Shown here piece after piece: positions 14,254-15,052 of a DNA stretch of 15,052 nt (its first letter is position 1; each line of letters opens with the position of its first letter). The notes under the pieces are model-generated. The model was not told where the DNA came from, did no database searches, and saw nothing but the letters and a program-made list of their open reading frames with translations. A program made the position numbers and the translations under genes. Origin of the DNA: an uncultured Flavobacteriales bacterium (GTDB lineage: Bacteria > Bacteroidota > Bacteroidia > Flavobacteriales_D > Crocinitomicaceae); the NCBI GenBank assembly GCA_903899795.1, contig CAIUKX010000020.1:1-15052 (forward strand), in the 5' to 3' direction.

Positions 14254-15052
14254 TTAAACAAAATAAGCTCGGGTTTGAGAGGCTGCAGGAGTAGATAAAA
14301 CGGAACGAACAGCAAAAGCTGGTGTATCACCGATTAATGTTTGAAGAGCAATTCTCATAGAATGCGTCGATGAACCTAAAGTAAGTTTCACCCTTTTTTT
14401 TGCTTCCGTGGGAGTAAGGAAAAAGATTTGATTGGGCATCAAAATGTTCCAACGACAACCGATTAACTTCCCGCTGTTTTGTCCATATTCAGTAATTGGA
14501 GAAATCATAGCTAATTCATTTTCCAAGTTTTGAGTATTGACTACACAAGTCATAATTGCTTTGTCTTTGTTGTTCGGACTTTTCGGGTCAAAGCAGGTAA
14601 AGGACCAATTTTTTACCGTTTGATCATTTTGCGAAAGCATCGCGTATTCAAATGTCGTTTCAAATTTCGGCTCACCGAATAATTCGATACCTGCTTTGAT
14701 AGCATTGGGATTATCGCAAGGGACAGAAACCCTGTGATTTCCCATAAGTTTACTCTGTTCTTCACCCATCATATATTGTTTGGCATCTACTATAGCAACA
14801 TCTGCTGCTAATTTGGAAGGAAATGAAACAATGTTCAATTCGATTTCCTGAACTACGCTTGTGAATCCTGGAAATTGACCTGAATACTGCTGAAAATTAA
14901 ATCCTACAATTGCTTTTCCGCCAAAAAGAGCAACTTCTAATCCAGTGTCTTTCAAATAGGGAGTAGCCAGTTTTGGATCAACTAAATACATGACTTCGAT
15001 ATTTGCTAAAGCTGAATAATAGAAGGGAAGTGAAAAACCTTCAGCAATCGGA
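14254..15052 (-). CDS. Acetoacetate decarboxylase-like family protein, 5' end outside the window
   Basis: The frame stays open to the right edge, giving 265 visible residues. The first in-window ATG at 14991 is probably internal: the 20 codons upstream of it read as continuous family-like sequence (GFSLPFYYSALANIEV), so the true start lies beyond the window. The layout matches the acetoacetate decarboxylase fold: an ANIEVMYLVDPKLATPYL segment like the N-terminal YRTD helix region, a QEIELNIVSFP strand, and the signature AIKAGIELFGEPKF, where the lysine (109 counted from the internal Met) fits the Schiff-base lysine of the family's GRExxxxPKK motif. The second lysine is Phe. Known members decarboxylate beta-keto acids or perform related aldol/imine chemistry. 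The actual reaction is unknown. It converges with the GMC operon across a shared terminator and is not part of that transcript. Confidence 0.55.
   Translation of the reverse strand, partial: PIAEGFSLPFYYSALANIEVMYLVDPKLATPYLKDTGLEVALFGGKAIVGFNFQQYSGQFPGFTSVVQEIELNIVSFPSKLAADVAIVDAKQYMMGEEQSKLMGNHRVSVPCDNPNAIKAGIELFGEPKFETTFEYAMLSQNDQTVKNWSFTCFDPKSPNNKDKAIMTCVVNTQNLENELAMISPITEYGQNSGKLIGCRWNILMPNQIFFLTPTEAKKRVKLTLGSSTHSMRIALQTLIGDTPAFAVRSVLSTPAASQTRAYFV

Noticed and set aside
14254..14991. Taking the ATG at 14991 as the true start of the decarboxylase-like gene
   Set aside because: The frame continues without a stop to the window edge and the upstream residues look like family sequence, so the gene is 5'-truncated by the window.

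Overview
The window looks like chromosomal DNA of a Bacteroidota bacterium, probably of the order Flavobacteriales. This rests on three things. The DNA is AT-rich. A secreted protease carries a type IX secretion (Por) C-terminal sorting domain. The promoter before the operon at 9691-14081 fits the Bacteroidota pattern TTTG-N18-TAnnTTTG. A genus such as Fluviicola is only a guess. No rRNA, tRNA, CRISPR array, transposase or phage gene was seen.

Left part (1-3850, + strand): a leader region with a possible 48-codon small ORF and an 18-bp palindrome. Then come a 1044-residue secreted subtilisin-family protease (S8 triad, SprB-like repeat, probable beta-helix region, type IX sorting domain) and a stand-alone CheY-like receiver with no output domain. 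Middle part (3887-9405, - strand): a 1061-residue soluble multi-PAS/GAF histidine kinase of the HisKA_3 (NarX/DesK-like) class, convergent with the receiver, and topoisomerase III (topB). Between these two genes are two oppositely oriented clusters of a roughly 7-bp AAGAC-like repeat and a perfect 14-bp palindrome.

Right part (9576-14140, + strand): a four-gene operon with a clear promoter and a strong terminator. It encodes (1) a nitrobindin-like, putatively haem-binding beta-barrel protein; (2) a small subunit of the FAD-linked sorbitol/glucose/fructose dehydrogenase type; (3) a GMC flavoprotein large subunit with a CX5CX3C motif like that of the 3Fe-4S cluster in FAD glucose dehydrogenases; and (4) a ferritin-like protein of the VioB/RebD (iminophenylpyruvate dimer synthase) superfamily. 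Gene ends are 23 and 11 bases apart, and the last two genes overlap. No gene carries an obvious Sec or Tat signal and there is no cytochrome c subunit, so this may be an intracellular redox complex with an unusual electron route. It is the best candidate here for an undescribed system; its substrate cannot be read from sequence.

Convergent with the operon, and running off the right edge, is a gene resembling the acetoacetate decarboxylase family. It shares the bidirectional terminator region and could belong to the same metabolic theme, but that is inference.
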